From NCBI GenBank assembly GCA_017481575.1, contig JAFUPA010000057.1, forward strand, positions 1 through 64,000: a DNA stretch of 64,000 nucleotides, read 5' to 3'. The DNA is from Clostridia bacterium (GTDB taxonomy: Bacteria > Bacillota > Clostridia > Oscillospirales > Acutalibacteraceae). Position 1 is the first letter of the stretch. Each line of letters opens with the position of its first letter. Made by a program: the position numbers and the translations under genes. This document shows, one piece after another, positions 40,569-49,183 of this stretch. The notes under the pieces were generated by a model, which did no database searches, was not told where the DNA came from, and was given only the letters and a program-made list of their open reading frames with translations.

Positions 40569-41540
40569 ATGAAACAGCTCACACCCGAACAGGTTGCAAA
40601 ATTAAGACCCGAATCACGTCAAAGATATGAAGCAAGACTCAAGGCGGTAAAGAGAAACAGAAGAATTCTGACCATTTTCTGCACCGTCCTTGTTGCTTTG
40701 TTGGTTGTGGTTGTTTTGAGTACAACGGTTTTGTTTAACATAACAAACATCAAGGTTGCAAAAACGGGTGCAATTTATTCTGCTAACGAAATCATCAGCG
40801 CATCGGGACTAAACAACGGTGATAATATGGTTCGCACGGACTTTGACAAAGTTTGCGAGCGTATCGAAAAAAATCTTCCTTACGTCCTCGAGGCGATTGT
40901 CACCAAAAAACTCTCGGGCGAGGTTACAATCAGTATCAAGGATACAACTGCGGCAATTTTTATAGAAGCAAGTCAGGGCTATGCCGTAGCGGACATCAAC
41001 GGTAAGGTGCTTGAAATTCTTGAGGAAGTTCCCGAAGAAGCTAATTTTATGGTTATCAGAACAAGCAACGCTCTTGAAGCTGTCCCGGGCGAAATATTCT
41101 CTTTTGCCGACGAAGAGGAAAAAGCACTCTACGATGAACTTGTTAAGCAGTTGAAAACGCTCGGCATATTTGAAAATATTACGGCAATTGACATCAGCGA
41201 CCGTTCGTCAATTAAACTCGAATATCAGAACAGATTAAGACTTTTGCTCGGCTCTGTCGATGAGCTTGAAGTCAAGCTTAAGGGCGGTTTAGAAACCATA
41301 AAGGCAGAGGACAGCAAGGACCCGACAACTGTTGCTGAAATCAACCTCACAATTCCCAAAAAGGTTTTTGTAAATCCTCTTGATTCTCTCAACGAAGAGA
41401 AAGTTGAATCCGACACCAAGGACACCACCGCAACGGACGAGGATACTACCGATGTTTCAGCAGATACTTCAACAAATGAAGATGTAAACACCACAGAATT
41501 GTCAACCGAAGCAGACGAAGAAAACAGCAATGACGAATAA
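40569..41540 (+). CDS. ftsQ: FtsQ/DivIB-type cell division protein
   Basis: This 323-aa bitopic protein has a cytoplasmic start (about 1-33), one membrane helix (about 34-54) and a POTRA domain (about 57-128, ITNIKVAKTGAIYSANEII), followed by the FtsQ beta domain. The last 50 residues are a Thr/Glu/Asp-rich disordered tail, as often in clostridial DivIB. It scaffolds the divisome with FtsL. The place between murA and ftsZ supports the call. No ftsA gene follows. Confidence 0.88.
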   Translation: MKQLTPEQVAKLRPESRQRYEARLKAVKRNRRILTIFCTVLVALLVVVVLSTTVLFNITNIKVAKTGAIYSANEIISASGLNNGDNMVRTDFDKVCERIEKNLPYVLEAIVTKKLSGEVTISIKDTTAAIFIEASQGYAVADINGKVLEILEEVPEEANFMVIRTSNALEAVPGEIFSFADEEEKALYDELVKQLKTLGIFENITAIDISDRSSIKLEYQNRLRLLLGSVDELEVKLKGGLETIKAEDSKDPTTVAEINLTIPKKVFVNPLDSLNEEKVESDTKDTTATDEDTTDVSADTSTNEDVNTTELSTEADEENSNDE

Positions 41541-41607
41541 AAATACATATTATTCCAAATCAGAAATAAATTATTACAAAAAATTTAACCTTTTTAGTTT
41601 TTAGTGC

Positions 41608-41636
41608 TTGCAATGGCAGACGAAATGTGATATTAT
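41608..41636 (+). promoter_or_regulatory. Possible ftsZ promoter
   Basis: TTGCAA (41608-41613) and TATTAT (41631-41636) with a 17-bp spacer lie in the 147-bp gap ahead of ftsZ. The -35 is a weak match. It would allow ftsZ to be expressed separately from the upstream cluster. Confidence 0.55.
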
Positions 41637-41687
41637 AACTAGTGTCTATCACTAGCGAAATAGATTTTTAAAACGGAGGTCTTTAAA

Positions 41688-42842
41688 ATGGCATTTGAAA
41701 TTGATAACGATTTTGAAAGCACCGTTCAGATAAAGGTTATCGGTGTCGGTGGCGGCGGCGGAAACGCTGTTAACACCATGATTGCACAGGGCATGCAGGG
41801 TGCAGAGTTTATCGTTGTAAACACAGACAAGCAGGTTCTTGTTAATTCACAGGCAACTCACAGAATCCAGATTGGTGAAAAATCAACACGTGGTCAGGGC
41901 GCAGGCGGCAGACCCGAGGTTGGTGAAAAGGCAGCCGAAGAGAGCAAGGAAGAGATTTCAGCAGTTCTCAAGGGCACAGATATGGTATTTATCACCGCAG
42001 GTATGGGCGGCGGTACAGGTACAGGTGCAGCTCCCGTAATCGCTCAGATTGCAAAGGAAATGGGCGTTCTTACTGTTGGTGTTGTTACAAAGCCCTTCAA
42101 GTTTGAAGGTAAGAAGAGAAGCACACTTGCAGAGCAGGGTATTGCACGTCTTTCAGAGCACGTAGACAGCCTTATCGTTATTCCTAACGACCGTCTTAAG
42201 CTCCTCAGCGACCGTTGCAAGACTCTTTCAGAGGCATTCCTTGTTGCTGACGAAGTTCTTTCACAGGGTGTTAAGAGCATTTCAGAGCTCATCAAGGTTC
42301 CCGGCTTTGTTAACCTCGACTTTGCTGACGTTTGCAGCGTAATGAGAGACGCAGGCTACGCTCACATGGGTGTTGGTACTGCTAAGGGTAAGGACAAGAG
42401 CCTTCAGGCAGCAGATATGGCTACATCAAGCCCGCTTCTTGAAACATCAATCGCAGGTGCAAAGGGTGTTATCATCAGCATCACATCTTCACCTGACATC
42501 GGTCTTGAAGAGATTGAAACAGCTTGTGAGTCCATCACAGATAAGGCACATCCGGACGCAAACATCACTTGGGGTGTTGCATTCGATTCAAAGCTCGAAG
42601 ACGAAATTATTATCACAGTTGTTGCAACAGGTTTTGATGCAGGCACAGACGTTGACTTCGGTTCAATCCCCGCATTTAAGGCAACAGCAGCTCCTGCTGC
42701 TCCCATCCGTTCAGCAACAACAGCTCCTATCGAGCCTCCCGTTGTAAACGGTGCACAGAAGCCCGCACAGGCAAAGGGTGCAGTTGATGATGAGGATTTC
42801 TATGTGATCCTTAACGACATCATCAAAAAGAAGGGCGAATAA
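41688..42842 (+). CDS. ftsZ: Cell division protein FtsZ
   Basis: This 384-aa tubulin-like GTPase forms the division ring. The GTP-binding signature GGGTGTG is at residues 107-113, and the N-terminal [10 protein letters not shown] and T7 loop region NLDFADV are clear. A short Ala/Pro-rich linker leads to the C-terminal peptide, which here reads [18 protein letters not shown] and differs from the usual DIPxFLR-type peptide that binds FtsA or SepF. Ribosome binding site is GGAGG. A strong terminator follows, so this ends the cluster. Confidence 0.97.
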   Translation: MAFEIDNDFESTVQIKVIGVGGGGGNAVNTMIAQGMQGAEFIVVNTDKQVLVNSQATHRIQIGEKSTRGQGAGGRPEVGEKAAEESKEEISAVLKGTDMVFITAGMGGGTGTGAAPVIAQIAKEMGVLTVGVVTKPFKFEGKKRSTLAEQGIARLSEHVDSLIVIPNDRLKLLSDRCKTLSEAFLVADEVLSQGVKSISELIKVPGFVNLDFADVCSVMRDAGYAHMGVGTAKGKDKSLQAADMATSSPLLETSIAGAKGVIISITSSPDIGLEEIETACESITDKAHPDANITWGVAFDSKLEDEIIITVVATGFDAGTDVDFGSIPAFKATAAPAAPIRSATTAPIEPPVVNGAQKPAQAKGAVDDEDFYVILNDIIKKKGE

Positions 42843-42856
42843 TTAAATAACCCACT

Positions 42857-42890
42857 AACGGACACACTTCACCGAAGCGTGTCCGTTTTT
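42857..42890 (+). terminator. Terminator of ftsZ
   Basis: Stem AACGGACAC (42857-42865) with GTGTCCGTT (42879-42887) has an inner CTTC/GAAG pairing and is followed by TTTTT. Confidence 0.88.
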
Positions 42891-42901
42891 ACTTCTGCTG
42901 T

Positions 42902-42930
42902 TTGACACCCCAAAGCCGTTATGATATAAT
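42902..42930 (+). promoter_or_regulatory. Consensus promoter of the accessory helicase locus
   Basis: TTGACA (42902-42907) and TATAAT (42925-42930) with a 17-bp spacer. The framing bases TTTGACA and ATGATATAATC are the same as in the promoter at 222-250. Confidence 0.85.
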
Positions 42931-42980
42931 CCAAGAAAAGGAGATGTACCTTGTAGTAAACGAAAACGCATAATCTTTGC

Positions 42981-43145
42981 TTGTGTTATCTAAAAGAAAT
43001 ATGCGAATATCTTGGTGTAAGCAGAGATATAGTTTTTAAATGGATTGATAACCAAAATATATCTGCACATAAAATGGGTAGACAATGGAAATTCAAAATT
43101 GATGAAGTTGATAACTGGATTAAACAGGGTGCTTATGCCGACTAA
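42981..43145 (+). pseudogene. Excisionase-family helix-turn-helix gene, 5' end damaged
   Basis: Frame 42996-43145 encodes about 49 residues beginning EICEYLGVSRDIVFKWI, with HKMGRQWKFKIDEVDNWI later, ending in TAA. This is the compact winged-helix fold of the excisionase/MerR-like family, often found next to restriction or mobile-element genes. No ATG opens the frame. The well-placed ATG at 42944 (after GGAG) leads after 9 codons to a stop in another frame, and the HTH frame itself has a stop at 42957. A small frameshift or a TTG start at 42981 is needed, so the gene looks broken. It sits between the promoter and the helicase. Confidence 0.6.
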
Positions 43146-43171
43146 TATTGTTTGAGAAGAAAGGCATATAT

Positions 43172-46100
43172 ATGGGATTGTTTTCTAAACTCTTTAAAAA
43201 GAAAGAAACGATAGCGAATAACGTCACGGATAATATGTCATTTGAGAGTCCCGAATGCCAAGAATTGTGGGACTTAAAGGCTTATATGGATGCTATATTA
43301 TCACATAACCGTTATATTTCAAAAAGTGAATATCGTGCAAGGTTGCTCGACGGGAAGAAAACCGTTGAGTATTTTGATGTGCTTCAAAGCAGTCGATTGT
43401 TAGATACTTTCTGCAAAAACAATGGTCTTTCGCTTTCTGCTGTCGAAGGTACATTATCAAAATACATAAATTTTGAAGCTCTTGTAGACGAGCATAATGA
43501 TTCTTTTATTCGTCGTGCGATGACTGAGGAACAACACTATTTGGATAATATTCTTCGTGATGTCGATTCCAAAATCAAATTGGATGAAGATCAGCGCAGG
43601 GTCATTCTGACCGATGAAGATTATTGCCTTGTTATTGCTGGTGCAGGTGCGGGAAAAACCACTACTGTTGCGGCAAAAGTTAAATATTTAGTTGAGAAAA
43701 AGGGTGTGGAACCTTCTCAAATTCTTGTTGTATCTTTCACTAATAAGGCTGTTCAAGAACTTCGGGATAAACTAAATCGAGATTTATCGATAGATTGTCC
43801 TATTGCCACTTTTCATTCAACCGGTAATGCTATATTGAGAAAACAGTCATCGGACAAACTTAATATTGTTGATTCTTCAAAGTTATACTTTGTTTTGCAG
43901 GATTATTTCAAAAGCTCTATATTGAAGAATGAAAGTCTTGTAAATAACTTGATTATGTTTTTTGCTTCGTACTTTGATGCTCCGTATGAAGGTGAAGATC
44001 TCAATAGTTTCTTCAATAAAATCGCAAAGTCGAATTTTGCTACAATGCGAAGCGATCTCAACGAGTTTAAGCAACAAGTTATTGATATTCGTACAAAAAA
44101 ATCTGTAACAATTCAAAGTGAAGTAATGCGTTCTCATCAAGAGGTGGAAATTGCAAACTTCCTGTATTTAAATAACATCGACTATGAATATGAGCCGATG
44201 TATAAGTATGATATTCTTTTTTCAAAAAAGCCCTATACTCCTGACTTTATTATTCGACAGGGTGATAAAGTCGCCTATATTGAACATTTTGGCATTACGC
44301 AAGATGGTAAAAATGATCGCTTTAGCGATGATCAGCTTGAAGCCTATAAAAAGGCTATAAATGACAAAATCAATCTACATAGGCAACACGGTACAAAACT
44401 TATATATACCTTTTCGCAGTATTCTGACCGTAGATCTCTCTTAGAACATTTGCAAGAGGAACTGGAAAATAACGGTTTTGAGTTGCATCCCCGTTCCAAC
44501 AAAGAGGTAATGGAAAAACTCGTATCCACCGAAGAAAATCGTTATATAAGAAAACTTGTCAATTTGATTTGTCGCTTTATTACCAACTTTAAAACAAATG
44601 GCTTTACTGCGGATGAATTTAGCCGTATGTACTATTCTACTCAAAATGTACGTACAAGACTTTTCTTGGATATTTGCAACGACTGCTATTTGGAATATGA
44701 GCGTTATCTAAAGGAAAATAATGCCGTTGACTTTGAAGATATGATAAATGAATCTTCACGTATTCTCCGAGAAGTCAAAGAAATGAAAAAGAAACTTGAT
44801 TTCAAATATATCATCGTAGATGAATATCAAGATATTTCTCGACAAAGATTTGACTTAGTAACAGCCTTATCGGAAGTTACCGATGCTAAAATAATTGCTG
44901 TCGGTGACGATTGGCAATCAATTTATGCGTTTAGCGGTTCCGACATAACTCTCTTTACGAAGTTTGAAGAGAAAATGGGCTATGCCAAACTCTTGAAGAT
45001 CGTAAAGACCTATCGCAACTCGCAGGAAGTAATTGATATTGCAGGCAACTTCATTCAGAAAAACGAATCACAAATTACAAAAGAATTAAAGTCTCCTAAA
45101 AACATCGTTGATCCTGTCATTATCTACACTTATGATGGAAGTCCCAAAAAACTGAATGCCGATAATAAAAGCGGTGCAAATTACGCAATTGCGCACGCTG
45201 TTGAAGTTGCACTCGAACAGATCATTGATTTTAACAAGAAGGAAGCGAAATCCGAAGATTCTTCTATCCTGTTGCTCGGTAGATTTGGTTTTGACGGCGA
45301 TAAATTAGAAAAATCAGGTTTGTTTGAATACATTGATCGAGGAAGTAAACTCAAAAGTGTAAAATATCCAAAGCTTAACATCACATTTATGACAACTCAC
45401 GCCTCTAAAGGCTTGGGATACGATAATGTTATTGTTGTAAATGGGCGCAATGAAACATATGGTTTTCCTTCTAAAATTGAGGATGATCCCGTTCTTGCTT
45501 TTGTAATCAAGGGCGATCGTTCTATTGATTATGCGGAAGAACGCCGCTTGTTTTACGTTGCAATGACAAGAACTAAAAATCGTGTTTATTTTATAGCACC
45601 AGAACAGAACCCTTCTGAATTTTTGCTTGAAATAAAGCGAGATTACAAGAATGTTGTTCTTCGTGGTAATTGGAGCGAGGAACCGCCGCAAAATAATATC
45701 GCAAAGAAAACTTGTCCCATCTGTGGCTACCCTATGCAGTTCCGCTATAAGAATGCATATGGTCTGCGGTTACATATTTGCACAAACGAGCCGGAAGTGT
45801 GTGGATTTATGACCAATGAATATAAAGCGGGGAAACTCTCTATTTTGAAATGCGACCAGTGCAGAGACGGCTATCTTATTGTTAAACCGGGAAAAGAAAA
45901 CAATTATTTTCTTGGTTGCACCAATTATAAAAAAGATGGTACTGGGTGCGGAAAATTCATAGTGCCAAAGTTGTATTATGAAATGTTCAAACTCGATCCC
46001 GATTCCGCACTTGCAAAAGAATTTCCTGCTGCAATATCTAAAATATCGGCACAAACTCAAGTTGTAAAATCTCAACCTCGGCACGAAGAAAGCACAGCAA

Positions 46101-46480
46101 TAAAGAGAGCAAATGTTAAAGCGGTTATGTTCGAAGAAAACGATTTGAATGATATTGTTTATACCATTTTGCAATGTCTCTCTCATATTAGTGAAAAGCG
46201 GTATTATGGCATAAACGTTTTAGCAGATGTACTTCGTGGGGCAAACAGCAAGCGTATTACAGATGCCGAATTGGACGAGTTGCCGGAGTATGGAAAGCTA
46301 AAAAGAGTTCGTCGTGATGATTTAATCACCATTATAGAATGGCTGATTGAAAACCATCTTATATTGAAAACAAAACATCCTAAATATCCTGTGCTTCATC
46401 CTACCTACGAAGGTATGCATTATGATGAAACTATAACTGTGAATAAACTAAAAAAGCTTTTTGAAAGATTAAATTCTTAA
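43172..46480 (+). CDS. Helicase IV-like SF1 helicase with nuclease-like insert, zinc ribbons and RQC-like C-terminus
   Basis: This 1102-aa protein is a UvrD/Rep superfamily 1 helicase closest in motif style to helicase IV. Walker A is AGAGAGKTTT (about 156-165), Walker B is VDEYQDIS (about 548) and GDDWQSIYAFSGSD follows. Between motifs Ia and II is an insert (about 320-435) with TPDFII and YIEHFG, resembling the restriction-endonuclease-like fold of some helicase IV proteins. After the helicase come two zinc-ribbon modules (CPICG..., CDQC..., about 848-935) and a final domain (about 990-1100) whose VLADVLRGANSKRI and LPEYGKL resemble the RecQ RQC winged helix. The ATG at 43172 follows AGAAAGG; a TTG at 43148 is less likely. 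AT-rich codons differ from neighbours. A DNA repair or phage defence role is possible but unproven. Confidence 0.85.
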   Translation: MGLFSKLFKKKETIANNVTDNMSFESPECQELWDLKAYMDAILSHNRYISKSEYRARLLDGKKTVEYFDVLQSSRLLDTFCKNNGLSLSAVEGTLSKYINFEALVDEHNDSFIRRAMTEEQHYLDNILRDVDSKIKLDEDQRRVILTDEDYCLVIAGAGAGKTTTVAAKVKYLVEKKGVEPSQILVVSFTNKAVQELRDKLNRDLSIDCPIATFHSTGNAILRKQSSDKLNIVDSSKLYFVLQDYFKSSILKNESLVNNLIMFFASYFDAPYEGEDLNSFFNKIAKSNFATMRSDLNEFKQQVIDIRTKKSVTIQSEVMRSHQEVEIANFLYLNNIDYEYEPMYKYDILFSKKPYTPDFIIRQGDKVAYIEHFGITQDGKNDRFSDDQLEAYKKAINDKINLHRQHGTKLIYTFSQYSDRRSLLEHLQEELENNGFELHPRSNKEVMEKLVSTEENRYIRKLVNLICRFITNFKTNGFTADEFSRMYYSTQNVRTRLFLDICNDCYLEYERYLKENNAVDFEDMINESSRILREVKEMKKKLDFKYIIVDEYQDISRQRFDLVTALSEVTDAKIIAVGDDWQSIYAFSGSDITLFTKFEEKMGYAKLLKIVKTYRNSQEVIDIAGNFIQKNESQITKELKSPKNIVDPVIIYTYDGSPKKLNADNKSGANYAIAHAVEVALEQIIDFNKKEAKSEDSSILLLGRFGFDGDKLEKSGLFEYIDRGSKLKSVKYPKLNITFMTTHASKGLGYDNVIVVNGRNETYGFPSKIEDDPVLAFVIKGDRSIDYAEERRLFYVAMTRTKNRVYFIAPEQNPSEFLLEIKRDYKNVVLRGNWSEEPPQNNIAKKTCPICGYPMQFRYKNAYGLRLHICTNEPEVCGFMTNEYKAGKLSILKCDQCRDGYLIVKPGKENNYFLGCTNYKKDGTGCGKFIVPKLYYEMFKLDPDSALAKEFPAAISKISAQTQVVKSQPRHEESTAIKRANVKAVMFEENDLNDIVYTILQCLSHISEKRYYGINVLADVLRGANSKRITDAELDELPEYGKLKRVRRDDLITIIEWLIENHLILKTKHPKYPVLHPTYEGMHYDETITVNKLKKLFERLNS

Positions 46481-46538
46481 TAGTATATATATGGGACGGT
46501 TCTCCGTGTTCAACAAATTAAAACCGAATAATCAACCA

Positions 46539-46577
46539 AAGCCGTAGCAAGAGAAAAATCCTGCTACGGCTTAATTT
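46539..46577 (+). terminator. Terminator of the helicase locus
   Basis: Stem AAGCCGTAGCA (46539-46549) with TGCTACGGCTT (46562-46572) is followed by AATTTTT. It is a near copy of the hairpin at 943-978. Confidence 0.8.
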
Positions 46578-46593
46578 TTGCACAGACTAAACA

Positions 46594-46646
46594 GCCTCCT
46601 TCTGACGAGGGAGGTGGCAAAACCGAAGGTTTTGACGGAGGGAGAG
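46594..46646 (+). repeat. REP-like dispersed palindromic repeat, copy B
   Basis: The parts follow the same order as copy A: a palindromic arm pair (CCTCC ... GGAGG), TGGC, a small hairpin (AAAACC-GAA-GGTTTT) and GACGGAGGGAGAG. Confidence 0.65.
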
Positions 46647-46766
46647 AAAAATATATTTCAGCTAAAAGTTAAATTGATAATAACTAATAGATATTTACAT
46701 CTAATCCGTAGTGGACAGCACCCTCGACGTCTAAAGACTTCATCGCAAAACATAATTTGTGCATCG

Positions 46767-46816
46767 CCTTTCCCTACGAGGGTAAGGTGGGTTGCGAAGC
46801 AACTAGAATGAGGTGT
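46767..46816 (+). repeat. REP-like dispersed palindromic repeat, copy C
   Basis: It has imperfect arms CCTTTCCCT / AGGGTAAGG, then TGG, a small hairpin TTGC-GAA-GCAA and a tail GAATGAGGTG. It is the most diverged of the three copies. Confidence 0.6.
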
Positions 46817-46970
46817 AGGTTGCTTGTAACCGTGAAATACAATTTGCGTCGCAGACTCTCAACTTTTGCCAACGGCAAATATCACTTTGCGAGGCAAAAC
46901 ATAGCTCGATGAAAGGCGAATATCACATCTGCGAAGCAGGGATATTACTGCAATGTCACCGACATTGCTA
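46817..46970. repeat. Degenerate short repeats and hairpin downstream of sigK
   Basis: No gene is visible. Imperfect units of the type GGCAAATATCAC-TTTGCGA, GGCGAATATCACATCTGCGA and GGGATATTACTGC recur (46876-46950). A perfect 8-bp hairpin, GCAATGTC (46950-46957) with GACATTGC (46961-46968), lies 3 bp from the sigK stop. It has no T run toward the sigK side, so it is not a classical terminator. Confidence 0.5.
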
Positions 46971-47657
46971 CTATCCCTCCAAAGCCTTACGCAACCGAGT
47001 CAGCACCTTCTTCTCTATCCTTGAAACATACGAGCGGGAAATGTTCAGCCTTTTTGAAACCTCAAGCTGAGTTAATGGATTGTTTCCGTCCAGCCCGTAC
47101 CGCAAAATTATAATCGTTCTCTCTCTTGGGTTACTGATTTTCTGTATTTCTTCACGCAATTTCTTAATCATTGACATCTTGTAAATGTCATCAATAATTT
47201 CATCCTCTGTAGAAATAATATCCATCAGCGTCAGCGGATTTCCCTCGCTGTCCGTGTCAATCGGCTCATTCACCGAAATATCCTGCGCCGTCTTCTTCTG
47301 CGAACGAAAATACATTAGTATTTCATTTTCAACACACCTCGCCGCATATGTAGCCAGTCTTGTACCCTTGTCAGCATCAAAAGTATTTATCGCCTTAATA
47401 AGCCCTATAGTGCCGATTGAAATCAAGTCATCCTGCTGTGCGGAATTAGAATAATACTTTTTAATAATGTGCGCCACAAGTCGCAGATTGTGCTCAATTA
47501 ACTTATTTTTAGCGTTCAAATCACCATTTTTGTAAGCAATAAGACAATCTCTTTCTTCTTTCGCCGAAAGTGGAGGAGGAAATGAACTCGCATTCGACAA
47601 ATGCAACGCAAAAAACAAAAGATTTGACAAAGAACTTAATACCGTTTCAATAATCAT
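46971..47657 (-). CDS. sigK: RNA polymerase sporulation sigma factor sigma-K
   Basis: This 228-aa sigma-70 family factor drives late mother-cell genes in spore formation. A hydrophobic start (MIIETVLSSLSNLLFFAL) resembles the pro-sequence of sigma-K; PLSAKEE and IEHNLRLVAHIIKK (region 2), LISIGTIGLIKA and TYAARCVENEILM follow; region 4 has RTIIILRYGLDG and ISRSYVSRIEKK. The reading frame is intact, without the skin-type insertion seen in some species. The ATG at 47657 follows GGTGAT; an upstream ATG at 47672 lacks a near ribosome binding site. The neighbouring repeats suggest a rearranged locus. Confidence 0.92.
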   Translation of the reverse strand: MIIETVLSSLSNLLFFALHLSNASSFPPPLSAKEERDCLIAYKNGDLNAKNKLIEHNLRLVAHIIKKYYSNSAQQDDLISIGTIGLIKAINTFDADKGTRLATYAARCVENEILMYFRSQKKTAQDISVNEPIDTDSEGNPLTLMDIISTEDEIIDDIYKMSMIKKLREEIQKISNPRERTIIILRYGLDGNNPLTQLEVSKRLNISRSYVSRIEKKVLTRLRKALEG

Positions 47658-47689
47658 AAAATCACCGTCCATATCAAGTATATGCCGCC

Positions 47690-47915
47690 CGGATTCGTGT
47701 TTTGACTATTGATAACTGTATTTCCTCGGCAAAATTAAAAATAATTTTAATTATCCTGAGACAAAAGAATATGCCCAGGAACTAAAAATAAAGTCGCCCA
47801 AGCCCTTGCAAAAGTGTTGTTCAACGTATATCAAAATTGAATTGTAATAATGACGAGAAAAAGACGATAGCCGATGGTATAAAAATAAATGTTAAGTTTT
47901 TTAGAAAAATGTATG
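47690..47915 (+). repeat. About 220-bp dispersed repeat, copy 1
   Basis: Starting at CGGATTCGTGTTTTGACTAT, this stretch matches 58421-58650 over about 220 bp. The first 46 bp are identical and the rest is diverged with small gaps, ending near AAAATGTAT. In copy 2 one frame stays open for about 42 codons, but copy 1 does not keep it, so it may be a remnant of a gene from a mobile element. The rest of 47658-48060 holds no gene that I can support. Confidence 0.7.
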
Positions 47916-48075
47916 TATTTCTCATCTGTTTGCAATTTGATTATAAAGCTGTGATTTCAAAGTTACAGTATAGTGTTGGTCAATCTGATGATAACAATGC
48001 TATAGGCAGTTATTGTAACTCTGCAAATATAACGATGTAGCATTACCATCTATCTACAAAACTTTTCAATATATG

Positions 48076-48104
48076 TTGAATATGAATCTAAAAAGGTGTA
48101 TAAT
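48076..48104 (+). promoter_or_regulatory. Promoter of the LysR-type regulator gene
   Basis: TTGAAT (48076-48081) and TATAAT (48099-48104) with a 17-bp spacer lie about 35 bp before the GTG start. Confidence 0.7.
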
Positions 48105-48139
48105 TGCTCCAAGATACTTTTGAAATGAGGTGAGTATCT

Positions 48140-49060
48140 GTGAATATATTACATATGAAATATGCAGTTGAGGTTGCCAAGGCAGGTTCGTTGAATAAAG
48201 CTGCTGAATCGTTACTAATTGCCGCCCCAAATGTCAGCCGTTCCATAAAGGAACTTGAAGCTGATATCGGAATTTCGATTTTTGACCGTACCGCAAAAGG
48301 TATGGAACTTACCCCTGAGGGTGAAGAATTCATAAACTATGCAAAAGGCATTCTTTCACAGATTGATGAGGTTGAAAACTATTATAAAAAAGGCTCATCT
48401 AAAAAACAGAAATTTTCCATTTCCGTTCCTCGTGCCTGCTATATTTCAGAAGCGTTTTCACAATTTTCTAAGTCGCTTTCAAAAGATGCGGCAGAGATTT
48501 TTTATAAGGAAACGAATTCTCAACGTACTATCCGTAATATGCTTGAGCACGATTATAAGCTCGGTATTATCAGATATGCAGAAAACTATGATAAATATTT
48601 CAAGTCTATGCTCGAAGAAAAAGGTTTTTGTTACGAGTTGGTAACAGAGTTCAGTTATTCTCTGATAATGAGTGCAGATAATCCTTTAGCGTTAAAGGAT
48701 TCAATTACCTTTGATGATCTTGCAGATTATATTGAAATTGCTCACGCTGATCCTTATGTGCCGTCAATGCCGCTTTCAAAGGTGGTTAAGGAAGAGCTAC
48801 CGGATAATATTGACCGCCGTATATTTATTTTTGAGAGAGCTAGTCAGTTTGATTTGCTTTCAAATAATCCTGAAACATTTATGTGGGTGTCTCCTGCACC
48901 TGAAAGTTTGCTGAAAAGATATAACCTTGTTCAGAGAAAATGTGTGGATAACAAGAAAATATATAAGGATGTTCTGATTTACAAAAATGGTTACAAATTA
49001 TCAAAACTTGACAGGCAGTTTATCACCGAACTGTGTGAAGCCAAAAGAAAATATCTTTAA
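48140..49060 (+). CDS. LysR family transcriptional regulator
   Basis: This 306-aa regulator has the LysR winged HTH at residues 1-60 (AVEVAKAGSLNKAAESLLIAAPNVSRSIKELE), followed by the linker helix and an effector-binding domain from about residue 90. The start is GTG with AGGTGAG 7 nt upstream. It stands alone between two clear ends: its promoter and the terminator at 49076. Effector and targets are not known. The sugar/acid-sensing pocket cannot be read from sequence. Being upstream of rex does not by itself link it to the redox operon. Confidence 0.87.
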   Translation: MNILHMKYAVEVAKAGSLNKAAESLLIAAPNVSRSIKELEADIGISIFDRTAKGMELTPEGEEFINYAKGILSQIDEVENYYKKGSSKKQKFSISVPRACYISEAFSQFSKSLSKDAAEIFYKETNSQRTIRNMLEHDYKLGIIRYAENYDKYFKSMLEEKGFCYELVTEFSYSLIMSADNPLALKDSITFDDLADYIEIAHADPYVPSMPLSKVVKEELPDNIDRRIFIFERASQFDLLSNNPETFMWVSPAPESLLKRYNLVQRKCVDNKKIYKDVLIYKNGYKLSKLDRQFITELCEAKRKYL

Positions 49061-49075
49061 TACAAGGTTTTTAAG

Positions 49076-49106
49076 CCCGATCTCTTAATTGAGGTCGGGT
49101 TTTGTT
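49076..49106 (+). terminator. Terminator of the LysR gene
   Basis: CCCGATCTC (49076-49084) pairs with GAGGTCGGG (49091-49099), with one G-T pair, followed by TTTTGTTTT. Confidence 0.8.
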
Positions 49107-49183
49107 TTCAGTATTCGATAAAAGTGTTATCGATAATGATAATACTGATTATATATTTTAAGAATTCCCAAATCTTAATTGCG

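Noticed and set aside
46578..46811. Open frame of 77 codons on the plus strand
   Set aside because: It runs through two REP-like repeat copies, has no ribosome binding site and gives a low-complexity product.
46860..46970. Short repeated units that could suggest a CRISPR array
   Set aside because: Units differ in length and sequence, spacers are not regular and no cas genes are nearby.
46971..47657. General stress or housekeeping sigma factor
   Set aside because: The hydrophobic leader, the PLSAKEE segment and the overall length match sigma-K, and there is no region 1.1 or long N-terminus as in the main sigma factor.
47837..48040. Open frame of 67 codons on the plus strand
   Set aside because: It begins inside the 220-bp dispersed repeat, lacks a good ribosome binding site, and its frame is not kept in the second repeat copy.
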